From positions 248,001 to 312,000 of the forward strand of contig NZ_CP121647.1 of assembly GCF_029714305.1 (NCBI RefSeq): a stretch of DNA of 64,000 nt, given 5' to 3'. The position numbers and the translations under genes were made by a program. The stretch comes from Bradyrhizobium sp. CB3481 (lineage in GTDB: Bacteria; Pseudomonadota; Alphaproteobacteria; Rhizobiales; Xanthobacteraceae). Position 1 is the stretch's first letter, and each line of letters starts with the position of its first letter. Shown here piece after piece: positions 54,580-63,491 of the stretch. The notes beneath the pieces were generated by a model. That model worked only from the letters and a program-made list of their open reading frames with translations, searched no databases and was not told the origin of the DNA.

Positions 54580-55359
54580 GTGACCGAGCGTGTGACGCTG
54601 ATTACCGGTGCATCAGCGGGGATAGGCACCGAACTGGCGCGCGTTTTTGCGTCACATGGCCATCGTCTGGTGCTGGTCGCGCGGCGCGCCGATCGCCTGA
54701 CGGCGCTGGCCGCCGAAATCACCGCCGCGGGCGGCCCGGCTCCGATCGTGATTCCCTGCGACCTCGTGCAGGTGGACTGCGGCGACAAGATCGCGGAGGC
54801 GCTGGCAGCTGCCGGTGTGGAAGTCGAATACGTCGTCAACAATGCAGGCTTCGGATTGTTCGGCAAGGCCGTCCAGCGCGACCGCGCCGATCAGCTCGAC
54901 ATGATCGCGGTCAATATCCGCGCGCTGACCGATCTGTCGCTGCGGTTCTCCGAGCAATTGATCCGCCATCGCGGCGGACTTCTGAACGTCGGTTCGATCG
55001 CTGGCTTTCTGCCGGGCCCGGGAATGGCAATCTATTACGCCACCAAGGCCTATGTGCTGTCGTTCACGGAGGCGATGCGTGCCGAACTCGCGCCGCATGG
55101 TGTGCGTGTGACGGTGCTGTGTCCAGGTCCGGTGCCGTCGGAATTCCAGGCCCGCGCGGGCTTCCGGCCCGGTTTCGATTCGGCGGTTCTTAAGGTTTTG
55201 CCCGCCGACGTCGCGCAGCAGGCCTATCGCGGATTGATGGCTAACAAACGTGCAGTGATGCCGGGCATCGGCATCAAGATTGTGCCATTCCTGCTCCGCC
55301 TGTTTCCGCGCTCCTTCATTCTGGGCGCCGTCGGCCGTCTTCAACTGCGCCAGCGCTGA
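54580..55359 (+). CDS. short-chain dehydrogenase/reductase (DltE/YqjQ-like)
   Basis: A 259-residue classical SDR with GASAGIGTELA (NADP motif, residues 10-20), NNAGFG (91-96), Ser143 in VGSIAGF and Tyr157-x3-Lys161 in YYATKAYVLSF. The C-terminal hydrophobic part (FLLRLFPRSFILG) may dock on the membrane, typical of this subgroup. The start is GTG (54580) with AAGAG upstream. The 234-base gap before it has no gene. Substrate unknown. Confidence 0.9.
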   Translation: MTERVTLITGASAGIGTELARVFASHGHRLVLVARRADRLTALAAEITAAGGPAPIVIPCDLVQVDCGDKIAEALAAAGVEVEYVVNNAGFGLFGKAVQRDRADQLDMIAVNIRALTDLSLRFSEQLIRHRGGLLNVGSIAGFLPGPGMAIYYATKAYVLSFTEAMRAELAPHGVRVTVLCPGPVPSEFQARAGFRPGFDSAVLKVLPADVAQQAYRGLMANKRAVMPGIGIKIVPFLLRLFPRSFILGAVGRLQLRQR

Positions 55360-55519
55360 AGAATTCCCGTGTTTTTCCGGAAGTCGCGGCCGTTTGCGCC
55401 GTGTGCAGCGCGCTGACCGCCTCTGGCCCGGCGTTTGCATTTTTGCGTGTGTGCATGAACTCACGCGAAATTAACAATCACTTAGGTATGGTTTCATTTC
55501 GAGGTCCCAGGTAACGCCG

Positions 55520-56317
55520 ATGTCGTTCCGGTCGCACAGTGGTCACAAGAACGTGCTGCCCTTTCCGGGCCGTTGCACGTCGGCTGCCTCCGGTCCGGCT
55601 CTCAGGCCGGTGCTGATCATCCTGCACCAGGAAACTTCGACGCCGGGCCGGGTCGGCAATGCGCTGCGCGCGCTCGGCTATCCCCTCGACATTCGCCGTC
55701 CGCGGTTCGGCGATCCCTTGCCGGAAACGCTGGATGGGCACGCCGGCGCGGTCATCTTCGGCGGGCCGATGAGCGCCAACGATCCCGACGACTACGTCCG
55801 CCGCGAGATCGACTGGATTGAAATTCCCCTGCGCGAGCAGCGGCCGTTCCTCGGCATCTGCCTCGGTGCGCAGATGCTGGCCAGGCAACTCGGCGCAGAG
55901 GTCGCGCCGCATCGCGACGGGCGCGTGGAGGTCGGCTACTATCCGATCCGCCCGACGGCCGCCGGTCACGCGCTCTGCGCGGACTGGCCGGAGCGTGTCT
56001 ACCACTGGCATGGCGAAGGATTTCAGCTGCCTCGTGGTGCCGAGCTGCTCGCCGAAGGCGATGACTTTCCGGTGCAGGCGTTCCGGGCAGGCCATGCGTT
56101 CGGCCTGCAGTTTCACCCCGACGTCACCTACGCGATGATGCACCGCTGGACCACGCGCGGCTGCGTGCGCATGGATTCGCCGGGCGCACAGCCGCGTCAT
56201 CTGCACTTCGAGGGCCGCGCGGTGCACGACGTGACCGAGCGCGCCTGGCTGAACAATTTCATCGCGGGCTGGACCACGCGCGCGCCGCGTGCGGTTCTCC
56301 TGGAGGCCGCCGAATAG
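55520..56317 (+). CDS. class I glutamine amidotransferase-like protein
   Basis: A 265-residue stand-alone amidotransferase-fold protein. The nucleophile is Cys114 in GICLGAQ and the catalytic His199 lies in LQFHPD. In classic class I enzymes the motif is FHPE; here the last acid is Asp (Asp201), a possible weakening or change of the triad. The first ~28 residues are a variable extension. It resembles the GMP-synthase-like family often near enoyl-CoA or degradative genes; the true ammonia acceptor is unknown. The next gene, 110 bases on, is an enoyl-CoA hydratase. Confidence 0.87.
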   Translation: MSFRSHSGHKNVLPFPGRCTSAASGPALRPVLIILHQETSTPGRVGNALRALGYPLDIRRPRFGDPLPETLDGHAGAVIFGGPMSANDPDDYVRREIDWIEIPLREQRPFLGICLGAQMLARQLGAEVAPHRDGRVEVGYYPIRPTAAGHALCADWPERVYHWHGEGFQLPRGAELLAEGDDFPVQAFRAGHAFGLQFHPDVTYAMMHRWTTRGCVRMDSPGAQPRHLHFEGRAVHDVTERAWLNNFIAGWTTRAPRAVLLEAAE

Positions 56318-56427
56318 CCGCCGCACGGAATTTCCTCGTGCCTCCGAACGCCTTTCAAAATCCGTCGATGTGATAGTGTTGCGCTCGAAAAGCCCGCGGT
56401 TCCGAACGGGCGAAGGGAGGCGACCTC

Positions 56428-57240
56428 GTGACCTATCAGCATATTCTCTATGAGGTGAGCGACAAGATCGCGACCATCACCCTCAACCGTCCCGATCGCA
56501 TGAATGCGTGGACCGCGACCATGGAGCGCGACGTCCGCCATGCCATGGAGGCCGCCGCCGGCGATGACAATGTCCGCGTCATCGTGCTGACCGGCGCCGG
56601 CCGCGCCTTCTGCGCCGGCGCCGACATGGAAGCGCTGCAGGCGATCGATCCCAGCGAGATCAGGCGCGGCGAGAACACGCCGCCCTTCGACATGAACCGA
56701 AGAGCGGACTGGCAGACCCGCTACGCCTATTATCCGGCAATCCCAAAGCCCGTGATCGGCATGCTGAACGGCGCCACCGCCGGCATTGGCCTCGTCCATG
56801 CGCTCTATTGCGACCTGCGCTTTGCGGCCGACAACACCGTCTTCACCACCTCGTTCGCGCGCCGCGGGCTGATCGCCGAGCACGGCATCAACTGGATGCT
56901 GCCGCGCATCGTCGGCCACGCCAACGCGCTCGATTTGCTGATGTCGGCGCGGCGGGTCTCCAGCGAGGAGGCGCTGCGGATCGGGCTGGTCAACCGGATC
57001 TATGCGCCGGAGCGCTTACGCGAGGAGACCTACGCCTACGCCCGCGATCTCGCCGATTTCGTCTCGCCCAGCGCGATTTCGGTGATCAAGCGCCAGCTCT
57101 ACGACGTGCCGTTTCAGACCCTGGCGGAGGCGACCATCGACGCCAACCGCGAAATGCAAATCGCGCTGAAGGGGAGTGACTTTAAGGAGGGCGTGGCGAG
57201 TTTTGTGGAGAAACGGCCGCCGCGGTTTACGGGGAAATGA
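56428..57240 (+). CDS. enoyl-CoA hydratase/isomerase family protein
   Basis: A 270-residue crotonase-fold protein: VRVIVLTGAGRAFCAGADM (oxyanion hole, CAGADM), then KPVIGMLNGATAGIGLVHAL, the second half of the acyl-CoA site, and SARRVSSEEALRIGLVNRIY. The start is GTG (56428) with GAAGGGAGG at eight bases, a strong ribosome binding site. Glu residues of the hydratase type are not clearly in place (HGINWMLPRIVG instead of a second catalytic Glu), so it may be an isomerase or other crotonase. It probably acts in fatty-acid or aromatic acyl-CoA catabolism. Confidence 0.9.
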   Translation: MTYQHILYEVSDKIATITLNRPDRMNAWTATMERDVRHAMEAAAGDDNVRVIVLTGAGRAFCAGADMEALQAIDPSEIRRGENTPPFDMNRRADWQTRYAYYPAIPKPVIGMLNGATAGIGLVHALYCDLRFAADNTVFTTSFARRGLIAEHGINWMLPRIVGHANALDLLMSARRVSSEEALRIGLVNRIYAPERLREETYAYARDLADFVSPSAISVIKRQLYDVPFQTLAEATIDANREMQIALKGSDFKEGVASFVEKRPPRFTGK

Positions 57241-57312
57241 GGGGAGTTTGCCGGAGCCCGCCGTCGCCCTTCGGGCTATGGCGAGGCAGCCTTCGCTACG
57301 AAAGAGGCCTGC

Positions 57313-57342
57313 CCAGCCGAAGCAGGCGCAGCCTGCGAAGGC

Positions 57343-57345
<3 letters not shown>
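57313..57345 (-). terminator. nested hairpin at the 3' end of tRNA-Ala
   Basis: CCAGCC-GAA-GCAGGC-GCA-GCCTGC-GAA-GGCTGG is a symmetric two-level stem whose outer arm overlaps the tRNA CCA on the minus strand. It is probably a terminator or processing signal. The preceding 57260-57312 stretch has further GC-rich, repeat-like hairpins. Confidence 0.5.
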
Positions 57346-57418
<73 letters not shown>

Positions 57419-57465
57419 GTCGCGACCGCCTCGAACTGACCCGAAGCAGCCGACAATCGGCGCCA

Positions 57466-57493
57466 TTTACAGTCCGCCCCAAGGCCAAGTCAA
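57466..57493 (-). promoter_or_regulatory. candidate promoter of tRNA-Ala
   Basis: On the minus strand, TTGACT (57488-57493), 16-base spacer, TGTAAA (57466-57471). The start near 57459 would give a leader of about 40 bases. Confidence 0.55.
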
Positions 57494-57614
57494 GAACGCT
57501 GCAAGAAACTTGAAACGGCCGATTTTGGCGTCATTTTGCCGGGAACTTCCCTTGTTTGCGGGGGGATGAACCGATATCTAGCGTTGTACCCCACCTCGCG
57601 AGCACCCCCGCCAC

Positions 57615-57905
57615 ATGCGTGCCATCCTCGATATCGTCATCATCGTCCTTGACCTCTATGTCTGGCTCCTGATCGCGTCCGCCATCCTGTCCTGGCTGAT
57701 CGCCTTCAATGTCGTGAACACGCGCAACCAGTTCGTCGCCGCGGTGGCCGAGTTCCTCTACCGGATCACCGAGCCAGCGCTGGCGCCGATCCGCCGCTTC
57801 ATGCCCAATCTGGGCGGCCTCGATATCTCGCCGATCATCCTGATCCTGATCATCATGTTCATCCAGCGGGTGATTCTCTATTACGTCTATCCCAACGTGA
57901 TCTGA
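57615..57905 (+). CDS. YggT family integral membrane protein
   Basis: A 96-residue protein with two hydrophobic blocks (residues 5-28 and 72-94) and the family signature [22 protein letters not shown] between them. The family is of unknown function, linked to cation homeostasis and, in some bacteria, cell division. It begins the tight run YggT-DUF167-folD, with 16 bases to DUF167, the conserved order in alphaproteobacteria. Confidence 0.92.
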   Translation: MRAILDIVIIVLDLYVWLLIASAILSWLIAFNVVNTRNQFVAAVAEFLYRITEPALAPIRRFMPNLGGLDISPIILILIIMFIQRVILYYVYPNVI

Positions 57906-57921
57906 TTGCGGGCGCTGGGGG

Positions 57922-58254
57922 ATGGATCCTTGGCGCTATTCGACCGACGGCGTCAGCGTTGCGCTTCGAGTGACGCCGCGCGGTGGCAGAGACGACATCG
58001 ACGGTATTGAAACGCTCGCCAACGGGCGGGCCGTGGTCAAGGTTCGCGTCCGTGCCATCGCCGAGGGCGGCGAGGCCAACCGCGCGGTCACGGAGCTGCT
58101 GGCAAAGCTGCTCGGCGTGCCGAAGGCGCGGGTGAAGATTCTTTCAGGCACGACTTCCCGCCTGAAGCAGGTGGCGATCGAGGGCGATCCGAAAATTCTC
58201 GGCGAAGCGCTTCGCAAGGCGACTGCGGCCAAGCCGAACAAAACGAAGGATTGA
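57922..58254 (+). CDS. DUF167 (YggU-like) protein
   Basis: A 110-residue protein of the DUF167/YggU family: [14 protein letters not shown] at the N-terminus, [20 protein letters not shown] in the middle and [23 protein letters not shown] in the conserved end, with a basic C-terminal tail. Family function unknown. CTGGGGG precedes the ATG. It lies one base upstream of folD, so the two are surely co-translated. Confidence 0.92.
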   Translation: MDPWRYSTDGVSVALRVTPRGGRDDIDGIETLANGRAVVKVRVRAIAEGGEANRAVTELLAKLLGVPKARVKILSGTTSRLKQVAIEGDPKILGEALRKATAAKPNKTKD

Positions 58255-58255
58255 G

Positions 58256-59140
58256 ATGACGGCACGCATTATCGATGGAAAGGTCATTGCCGCGGAGCTT
58301 CGTGCCCGCGTCGCGGACGAGGTGGCGCGGGTCAAGCGCGAGCATCAGATAACGCCGGGCCTTGCGGTGGTGCTGGTCGGCAACGATCCCGCCAGCGAGG
58401 TCTATGTCCGCAGCAAGCATACCCAGACCCAGGCCGCCGGCATGGCCTCGTTCGAGCATAAGCTGCCCGAAGACGTCGCGCAGGCCGATCTCCTGGCGCT
58501 GATTGCAAAGCTCAACGGCGACCCGGCCGTGCACGGCATTCTCGTGCAACTGCCGCTGCCGAAATCGATTCACACCGAAACCATCATCAACGCGATCGAT
58601 CCGGCCAAGGATGTCGACGGCCTGCATCCGAGCAATGCCGGACGGCTGGCGGGCGGCTTTGCCGCGCTGTCGCCCTGCACGCCGCTCGGCTGCGTCATTT
58701 TGACCAAGAGCGTGCACGCCTCGCTGGAAGGCATGAACGCGATCGTCATCGGCCGTTCCAACCTGGTCGGCCGCCCGCTGGTGCAATTGCTGCTCAACGA
58801 GAATGCGACGGTGACGATCGCGCATTCGCGCTCAAGGGATCTGCCGCAACTCTGCGCCCGCGCCGATCTGGTCTATGCCGCAGTCGGCAAGGCGGAAATG
58901 GTGCGCGCCGGCTGGATCAAGCCGGGGGCCACCGTGATCGACATCGGCATCAACCGCCTGCCGGGCGCCGAGGGCAAGACGCGGCTGGTCGGCGACGTCG
59001 CGTTCAAGGAAGTGTCTGATGTCGCCGGCGCGATCACGCCGGTGCCCGGCGGCGTCGGGCAGATGACGGTGGCGTGCCTGTTGGTGAACACCCTACGCGC
59101 GGCCTGCGCGATCAAGGGGCTGCCGAAGCCGGGGGTGTGA
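58256..59140 (+). CDS. folD: bifunctional methylene-THF dehydrogenase / methenyl-THF cyclohydrolase
   Basis: A 294-residue FolD. The catalytic Lys is in [10 protein letters not shown] (Tyr50-x3-Lys54); the substrate loop is [21 protein letters not shown] follows, and the NADP domain has [10 protein letters not shown] and VIDIGINR. The C-terminal block [20 protein letters not shown] is standard. It provides N10-formyl-THF for purine and fMet synthesis. Complete length. It is the last gene of the run and is followed by a palindromic repeat. Confidence 0.98.
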   Translation: MTARIIDGKVIAAELRARVADEVARVKREHQITPGLAVVLVGNDPASEVYVRSKHTQTQAAGMASFEHKLPEDVAQADLLALIAKLNGDPAVHGILVQLPLPKSIHTETIINAIDPAKDVDGLHPSNAGRLAGGFAALSPCTPLGCVILTKSVHASLEGMNAIVIGRSNLVGRPLVQLLLNENATVTIAHSRSRDLPQLCARADLVYAAVGKAEMVRAGWIKPGATVIDIGINRLPGAEGKTRLVGDVAFKEVSDVAGAITPVPGGVGQMTVACLLVNTLRAACAIKGLPKPGV

Positions 59141-59151
59141 GGGTGCCTTCA

Positions 59152-59283
59152 CTCCCTCTCCCCGTTCTTCACGGGGAGAGGGTCGGGGTGAGGGGCTCTC
59201 ACCGCGGACTCTTCTCCTCGTGGGGACTCGCGGATGGACCCCTCACCCCAACCCTCTCCCCGCAAGAGCGGGGCGAGGGAGCT
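59152..59283. repeat. inverted pair of CTCCCTCTCCCC / GGGGCGAGGGAG repeats
   Basis: The left half CTCCCTCTCCCCGTTCTTCA ... CGGGGAGAGGGTCGGGGTGAGGGGCTC is mirrored by GGACCCCTCACCCCAACCCT ... CTCCCCGCAAGAGCGGGGCGAGGGAGC. Same family as 16123-16300. It separates convergent folD and ppa. Confidence 0.8.
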
Positions 59284-59317
59284 TTCTAGTCACCCGCCGC
59301 GTCCGAGACGCGAGAAC

Positions 59318-59848
59318 TCACTTCTTCTTCGCGCGCTCGATGCCTTCCAGGATAAGGCGGTGGGCGTCCTCGGCGCCGCACCAGCGCAGCACCTTTACCC
59401 ATTTGCCTTTTTCGAGATCCTTGTAGTGCTCGAAGAAGTGCTGGATCTGCTGCAGCGTGATATCGGGGAGGTCGTTGTAGTTCCGGACCTTGTCATAGCG
59501 CTGAGTCAGCTTCGAGGACGGTACCGCGATGATCTTCTCATCGCCGCCGGCCTCGTCTTCCATCAGCAGCACGCCGACGGGGCGCACGCTCATCACGGCG
59601 CCCGGCACGATCGCCCGGGTATTGGCGATCAGGACGTCGCAGGGGTCGCCGTCGCCCGACAGCGTGTGCGGGATGAAGCCGTAATTGCCGGGATAGCGCA
59701 TCGCCGTATAGAGGAAGCGATCGACCACCAGCGTGCCGGCCTCCTTGTCCATTTCGTATTTGATCGGCTCGCCGCCAACCGGCACCTCGATGATGACGTT
59801 GACGTCGTGGGGCGGATTTACTCCGATCGGGATGGCGTCGATACGCAT
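59318..59848 (-). CDS. ppa: inorganic pyrophosphatase (family I)
   Basis: A 176-residue family I pyrophosphatase: [39 protein letters not shown] with the Mg-binding Asp residues (DGDPCDVLI), [14 protein letters not shown] and a final [16 protein letters not shown]. It removes PPi made by biosynthesis. Length and motifs are normal; the ATG at 59846-59848 begins at the usual place. Confidence 0.98.
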   Translation of the reverse strand: MRIDAIPIGVNPPHDVNVIIEVPVGGEPIKYEMDKEAGTLVVDRFLYTAMRYPGNYGFIPHTLSGDGDPCDVLIANTRAIVPGAVMSVRPVGVLLMEDEAGGDEKIIAVPSSKLTQRYDKVRNYNDLPDITLQQIQHFFEHYKDLEKGKWVKVLRWCGAEDAHRLILEGIERAKKK

Positions 59849-59945
59849 GAAAACTCCGCTATGCGTTGCAGGGCACGCCCGGAATCAGGCGTGCGTCCGG
59901 GTCCCTTTAGACCGGCGGCGGAGCAGGGAAAAGCCTCAATTAGAC

Positions 59946-60455
59946 TCAGTTGGTCCAGGCGAATGCGACTTTATCGAGCGACTTGTGCCCGAATTTTTCG
60001 GAGGAACGGGCTACCATCCGGCCGCCGAGCGCGCGGTAGAATTCCGTCGCCGGATCATTATCCGAAAGCGCCCAGATCACCATGCTCTTCAGCCCGCTCT
60101 GCATCAGGTCGCGCCGGGCTGATGTGAACAGGCGGCGGCCGAAGCCGAGGCCCTGGAATTCGGGCCGCAGATAGAGCTCGTAGATCTCGCCTTCGAAATG
60201 CAGGCTGCGGGCGCGGTTGCGGCCGTAATTGGCGTAGCCTGCGACCTTGTCGCCGAACACCAGCACGCTGACGCGGCTGCCCTTGCGGATCGCGCTGTCC
60301 CACCACTGCGGGCCGCGACGGTTAATGAGCTTCTCGAGCTCCGCGCCGGGAATGATGCCCTGATAGGCAGAGCGCCAGGCTTCATCATGCGTAGCCGCTA
60401 CCGCGGCTGCGTCCGCAGCCTTGGCCGGTCGAACCTCGATCAGGGTTGTGCTCAT
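59946..60455 (-). CDS. GNAT family N-acetyltransferase
   Basis: A 169-residue GNAT protein. The acetyl-CoA-binding motif is EFQGLGFGRRLFTSARR (the Q/RxxGxG/A core, RPEFQGLGFGR), with flanking AAVAATHDEAWRSAYQGIIPG and a C-terminal DNDPATEFYRALGG. The start at 60453-60455 is the second ATG of the frame; the first 14 residues upstream look non-coding. Substrate unknown. Confidence 0.88.
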   Translation of the reverse strand: MSTTLIEVRPAKAADAAAVAATHDEAWRSAYQGIIPGAELEKLINRRGPQWWDSAIRKGSRVSVLVFGDKVAGYANYGRNRARSLHFEGEIYELYLRPEFQGLGFGRRLFTSARRDLMQSGLKSMVIWALSDNDPATEFYRALGGRMVARSSEKFGHKSLDKVAFAWTN

Positions 60456-60744
60456 GACCCAATCAAAGCAAGTCAGCGGGCCGGCTTCAAGGTCCATCGT
60501 TAATTATCGGTTAACCTGTGGATTTTCTGCATCAGTTACGCGATCATATGTATCGAAAGAGGACAAGGAGGCTGTCGTACCAATCCTTCGCGGGCGCCAT
60601 GACAAGGAAATGGTTGCCAAAATCATCGAAGGCAGCGCTTTCGCGAATTTCGTTCACGGAAAAATGCACCGGATTTGATTCGCCGGCGGTATTCTGTTGG
60701 CGATCTCGAAAATGCGCCCTCCTTCGGCTCGATCAGGCCAGTTC

Positions 60745-61641
60745 ATGCGTCCCCCGCCCGCGCGATTTGCGCTGCTTCTTGTTGCCGCGCTCGGTGTGAA
60801 AGCCGCGACCGCGCAGCCCGGTCTTGGCGCGCAAGGATCTGAAGGTGAGCCGCATCGGCTGCAGCAGTGGCGAGTGCCTTCTTCCGATCCCGGTGCCACC
60901 GCGCGCGCCGTGCTGTTCAGACCGCCGGGCGATGGACCGTTTCCACTTGCGGTGATTGCGCACGCTACCACCCAGAACGTCTTGCGACGGGCGCAGATGC
61001 CGCAGCCCGAATACCGCGCGCTCGCCGCCTGGCTGGTGGGGCGCGGCTTTGCCGTGCTGGTCCCGGAGCGGTCCGGCCATGGCGCGGGCGGAAAATATCT
61101 CGAGGACCAGGGCGGCTGCGACGAGGCGGACTATGCGCGGGCCGGCCGCGCCACGGCGGATGAGATTGCCGCCGCGATCGGCCTGTTGCGCCAACAGTCC
61201 TTCATCCGGCCCGAGGGCGCGGTCGTGATCGGCCATTCGGCCGGTGCCTGGGGCGCGCTGGTGTTGGCCGGTGATGATCCCAGCAATGTCGTCGCCATCA
61301 TCGCATTCGCGCCGGGGCGCGGCGGACATGCCAATGATCTACCGGGCAAGGTCTGCGCGCCGCATACGCTGATTTCAGCCGCCGGCGAGTTCGGCAAGGC
61401 CGCGCGCACGACGGTGACCTGGCTGGTGGCTGCCAATGACAGCTATTTTCCGCCGGCATTCTCCAGGCAATTGGCGGATGCATTCCGCGCCGGCGGCGGC
61501 AGGGTCGATTTCCACGTGCTGCCGGCCCATGGCAGCGAGGGGCACTGGCTGGCGGAGACCGCGAGCGGCGTCGCGCTTGCCGACACTGAGCTCGACCGCG
61601 CCTTGAAGGCGCGATCCGCGGCGGCGGGGAAGAAGCGATGA
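60745..61641 (+). CDS. exported alpha/beta hydrolase (dienelactone hydrolase-like)
   Basis: A 298-residue protein with a signal peptide (residues 1-24, ending KAATAQ) and an alpha/beta-hydrolase fold: FPLAVIAHATTQN, the nucleophile in VIGHSAGAWGAL (GHSAG), and HGSEGHWL near the C-terminus with the likely His. The acid of the triad is probably in LVAANDSYFPPAF. The 289-base gap before it (60456-60744) has no clear gene; a 225-base frame (60454-60678) is possible but unsupported. Its stop overlaps the next gene's ATG by four bases, indicating coupling. Confidence 0.85.
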   Translation: MRPPPARFALLLVAALGVKAATAQPGLGAQGSEGEPHRLQQWRVPSSDPGATARAVLFRPPGDGPFPLAVIAHATTQNVLRRAQMPQPEYRALAAWLVGRGFAVLVPERSGHGAGGKYLEDQGGCDEADYARAGRATADEIAAAIGLLRQQSFIRPEGAVVIGHSAGAWGALVLAGDDPSNVVAIIAFAPGRGGHANDLPGKVCAPHTLISAAGEFGKAARTTVTWLVAANDSYFPPAFSRQLADAFRAGGGRVDFHVLPAHGSEGHWLAETASGVALADTELDRALKARSAAAGKKR

Positions 61642-62105
61642 CGCTGTATTTCCTCATCAAATATCTGCATGTGCTCGGCGCCATCGTCATTCTCGGCACC
61701 GGCGCGGGTACCGCGTTTTTCATGCTGATGGCGCTTCGCAGCCGCGACGTGGCGTTCATCGCGCGCACGGCGGAGACCGTCGTCATCGCCGACATGCTGT
61801 TCACGCTGACGGCGGTGCTGCTGCAGCCGGTGAGCGGGGCCGCGCTGATGTGGCAATCCGCCACCGCATGGAGCGAGCGCTGGCTGATCGTCTCGCTCGC
61901 CCTCTATGCGGTCGCCGGGTTGTTCTGGGTGCCTGTCGTCTTCATGCAGATCGAGATGCGCGATCTCGCGCGCAAGGCGGCCACGCACAATCAGGAGCTG
62001 TCTCCCCGCTATTTCGCACTTTTCCACCGCTGGTTTCTGTTCGGGATTCCCGGGTTCGGTTCGGTCATGGCTATTCTGTGGCTGATGATCGCCAAACCGT
62101 TCTAG
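61638..62105 (+). CDS. DUF2269 family integral membrane protein
   Basis: A 155-residue protein with four transmembrane helices (about residues 4-26, 45-68, 77-98 and 128-150) and the family start YFLIKYLHVLGAIVILGTG, where the conserved His may bind heme or metal. DUF2269 proteins are of unknown function. It overlaps the preceding hydrolase gene by four bases (ATGA) and is followed six bases later by the SDR-DoxX gene, so all three are one unit. Confidence 0.87.
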   Translation: MTLYFLIKYLHVLGAIVILGTGAGTAFFMLMALRSRDVAFIARTAETVVIADMLFTLTAVLLQPVSGAALMWQSATAWSERWLIVSLALYAVAGLFWVPVVFMQIEMRDLARKAATHNQELSPRYFALFHRWFLFGIPGFGSVMAILWLMIAKPF

Positions 62106-62111
62106 ACAGCC

Positions 62112-63431
62112 ATGAACGCCGACATCAGAAAAATCCTCGTGCTCGGCGCTTCCGGTTTGATCGGTTGCTTCATTACCCGTGACCTGCGCATCCGTGGATT
62201 TCCGGTGGTGGGCGTCGCCCGCAAGCTGCCGGCCTTGCAGAAGACCGGCCCGCACGATCTCGAACTGCCGCTGATGTCGATGGATGCGGCCGCGCTGACG
62301 AAGCTGATCCACGACCATCGCATCGACATCGTCGTCAATTGCCTTGGCGTGCTGCAGGACGGTCCGGGCAGTGACACCGCCGCCGTGCATTGCGATTTCG
62401 TCAAGCGGCTCTCGCACGCGATCAAGGGCAGCCGCCGTGCGATCCGCCTCGTGCACGTCTCGATTCCAGGTACGGCCGAGACCGACCAGACCAATTTCAG
62501 CACCACCAAGCGCGAGGGCGAGCGGCTGATCGAGGAGTCCGGCGTCTCCTACACGATCCTGCGGCCCGGCTTCGTGGTGGCGCTGGCGGCCTATGGCGGC
62601 AGCGCGATGGTGCGCTCGCTCGCGGCCTATCCGTTCGATCTGCCGGATGACGAGCAGGCGACGCCGTTCCAGCCGATCGCGATGGAGGACATTGCTGCGA
62701 CCATCGCCTGGCTCGCGTCGCGCAATCCAGGCGAGGCGAACGGCGAGACCTGGGACCTGATGCAGGCGGAGCCGGTCACGCTTGGCGGCGTGATCGATCA
62801 CTTCCGCCAGGCGCTCGGTACCCGCGAATGGCCGCGCATCGCGATGCCGGCGTTTCTGCTCGATTTAGGCGCAAGGCTTGGCGATCTCGCCAATTTATTC
62901 GGCTGGATGCCGCCGATGCGGAGCACCGCGATTGCCGAGCTGCGCCGCGGCGTCAAGGGCAACCCCGCCGGATGGATCAGCGCCACCGGCATCACGCCCA
63001 AGACGATCGCAGAGATGGCCGCGCAGCGTCCGGCAACCATTCAGGAAAAATGGTTTGCCCGGCTGTTTCCGATTAAGGCGCTGATCATCGCAAGCCTCGT
63101 CGTGTTCTGGGTGGTGTCGGGTTTCATCGCGCTGCTGATCTCCTATGACGCGGCGGCGGACATCCTGCGCAGCCACAACTTTCCGGCCTGGCTCGTCGAC
63201 CCCATCACCGTCGGCACCAGCCTGATGGACATGAGCATCGGCGTATTGATCGCGTTCCGCCGCACCTCGGCATTCGGCCTGATCGCGGGTATCATCGCTT
63301 CGCTCGGCTATATGTTTGGTGCGGCGATCCTGACGCCGGATCTCTGGATCGAGCCGCTGGGCGCGCTGGTGAAGACGGGACCTGCGATCGTGCTGATGCT
63401 GGTGGCGCTGCTGACGCTGGATAATAGATAG
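62112..63431 (+). CDS. NAD(P)-binding SDR fused to a DoxX-like membrane domain
   Basis: A 439-residue fusion. Residues 1-300 are an atypical SDR/NmrA-like NAD(P)-binding domain (ILVLGASGLIGCFITRDLR, IVVNCLGVLQDG, LVHVSIPGTAE, YTILRPGFVVALAAYGGS). Residues about 318-439 are a DoxX-like four-helix membrane domain (ALIIASLVVFWVVSGFIALL, MDMSIGVLIAFRRTSAFGLI, PAIVLMLVALLTL). The fusion is known in rhizobia and pseudomonads and suggests electron transfer between NAD(P)H and a membrane redox partner. Function is not established. It belongs to the hydrolase-DUF2269 unit; a DCC-family gene follows 60 bases on. Confidence 0.87.
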   Translation: MNADIRKILVLGASGLIGCFITRDLRIRGFPVVGVARKLPALQKTGPHDLELPLMSMDAAALTKLIHDHRIDIVVNCLGVLQDGPGSDTAAVHCDFVKRLSHAIKGSRRAIRLVHVSIPGTAETDQTNFSTTKREGERLIEESGVSYTILRPGFVVALAAYGGSAMVRSLAAYPFDLPDDEQATPFQPIAMEDIAATIAWLASRNPGEANGETWDLMQAEPVTLGGVIDHFRQALGTREWPRIAMPAFLLDLGARLGDLANLFGWMPPMRSTAIAELRRGVKGNPAGWISATGITPKTIAEMAAQRPATIQEKWFARLFPIKALIIASLVVFWVVSGFIALLISYDAAADILRSHNFPAWLVDPITVGTSLMDMSIGVLIAFRRTSAFGLIAGIIASLGYMFGAAILTPDLWIEPLGALVKTGPAIVLMLVALLTLDNR

Positions 63432-63432
63432 C

Positions 63433-63480
63433 GTTTCCGGGCGAAGTGGGAACCGGTTCGCGAAGGAAACGCGTCAAAAC
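63433..63480. repeat. mosaic intergenic repeat, inverted relative
   Basis: Carries GTGGGAACCGGTTCGCG and AAACGCGTCAAAAC. The reverse complement (CGCGAACCGGTTCCCACTT) resembles the GGAAAACCGGTATCCACTT part of 2408-2475. It lies directly upstream of the DCC-family gene. Confidence 0.5.
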
Positions 63481-63491
63481 AAAGAATGTGC

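Noticed and set aside
60454..60678. Small plus-strand frame ending KIIEGSAFANFVHGKMHRI upstream of the exported hydrolase
   Set aside because: The only ATG lies at the acetyltransferase start, has no ribosome binding site, and no family is recognised. The end looks somewhat protein-like, so it could be a decayed gene, but I cannot support it.
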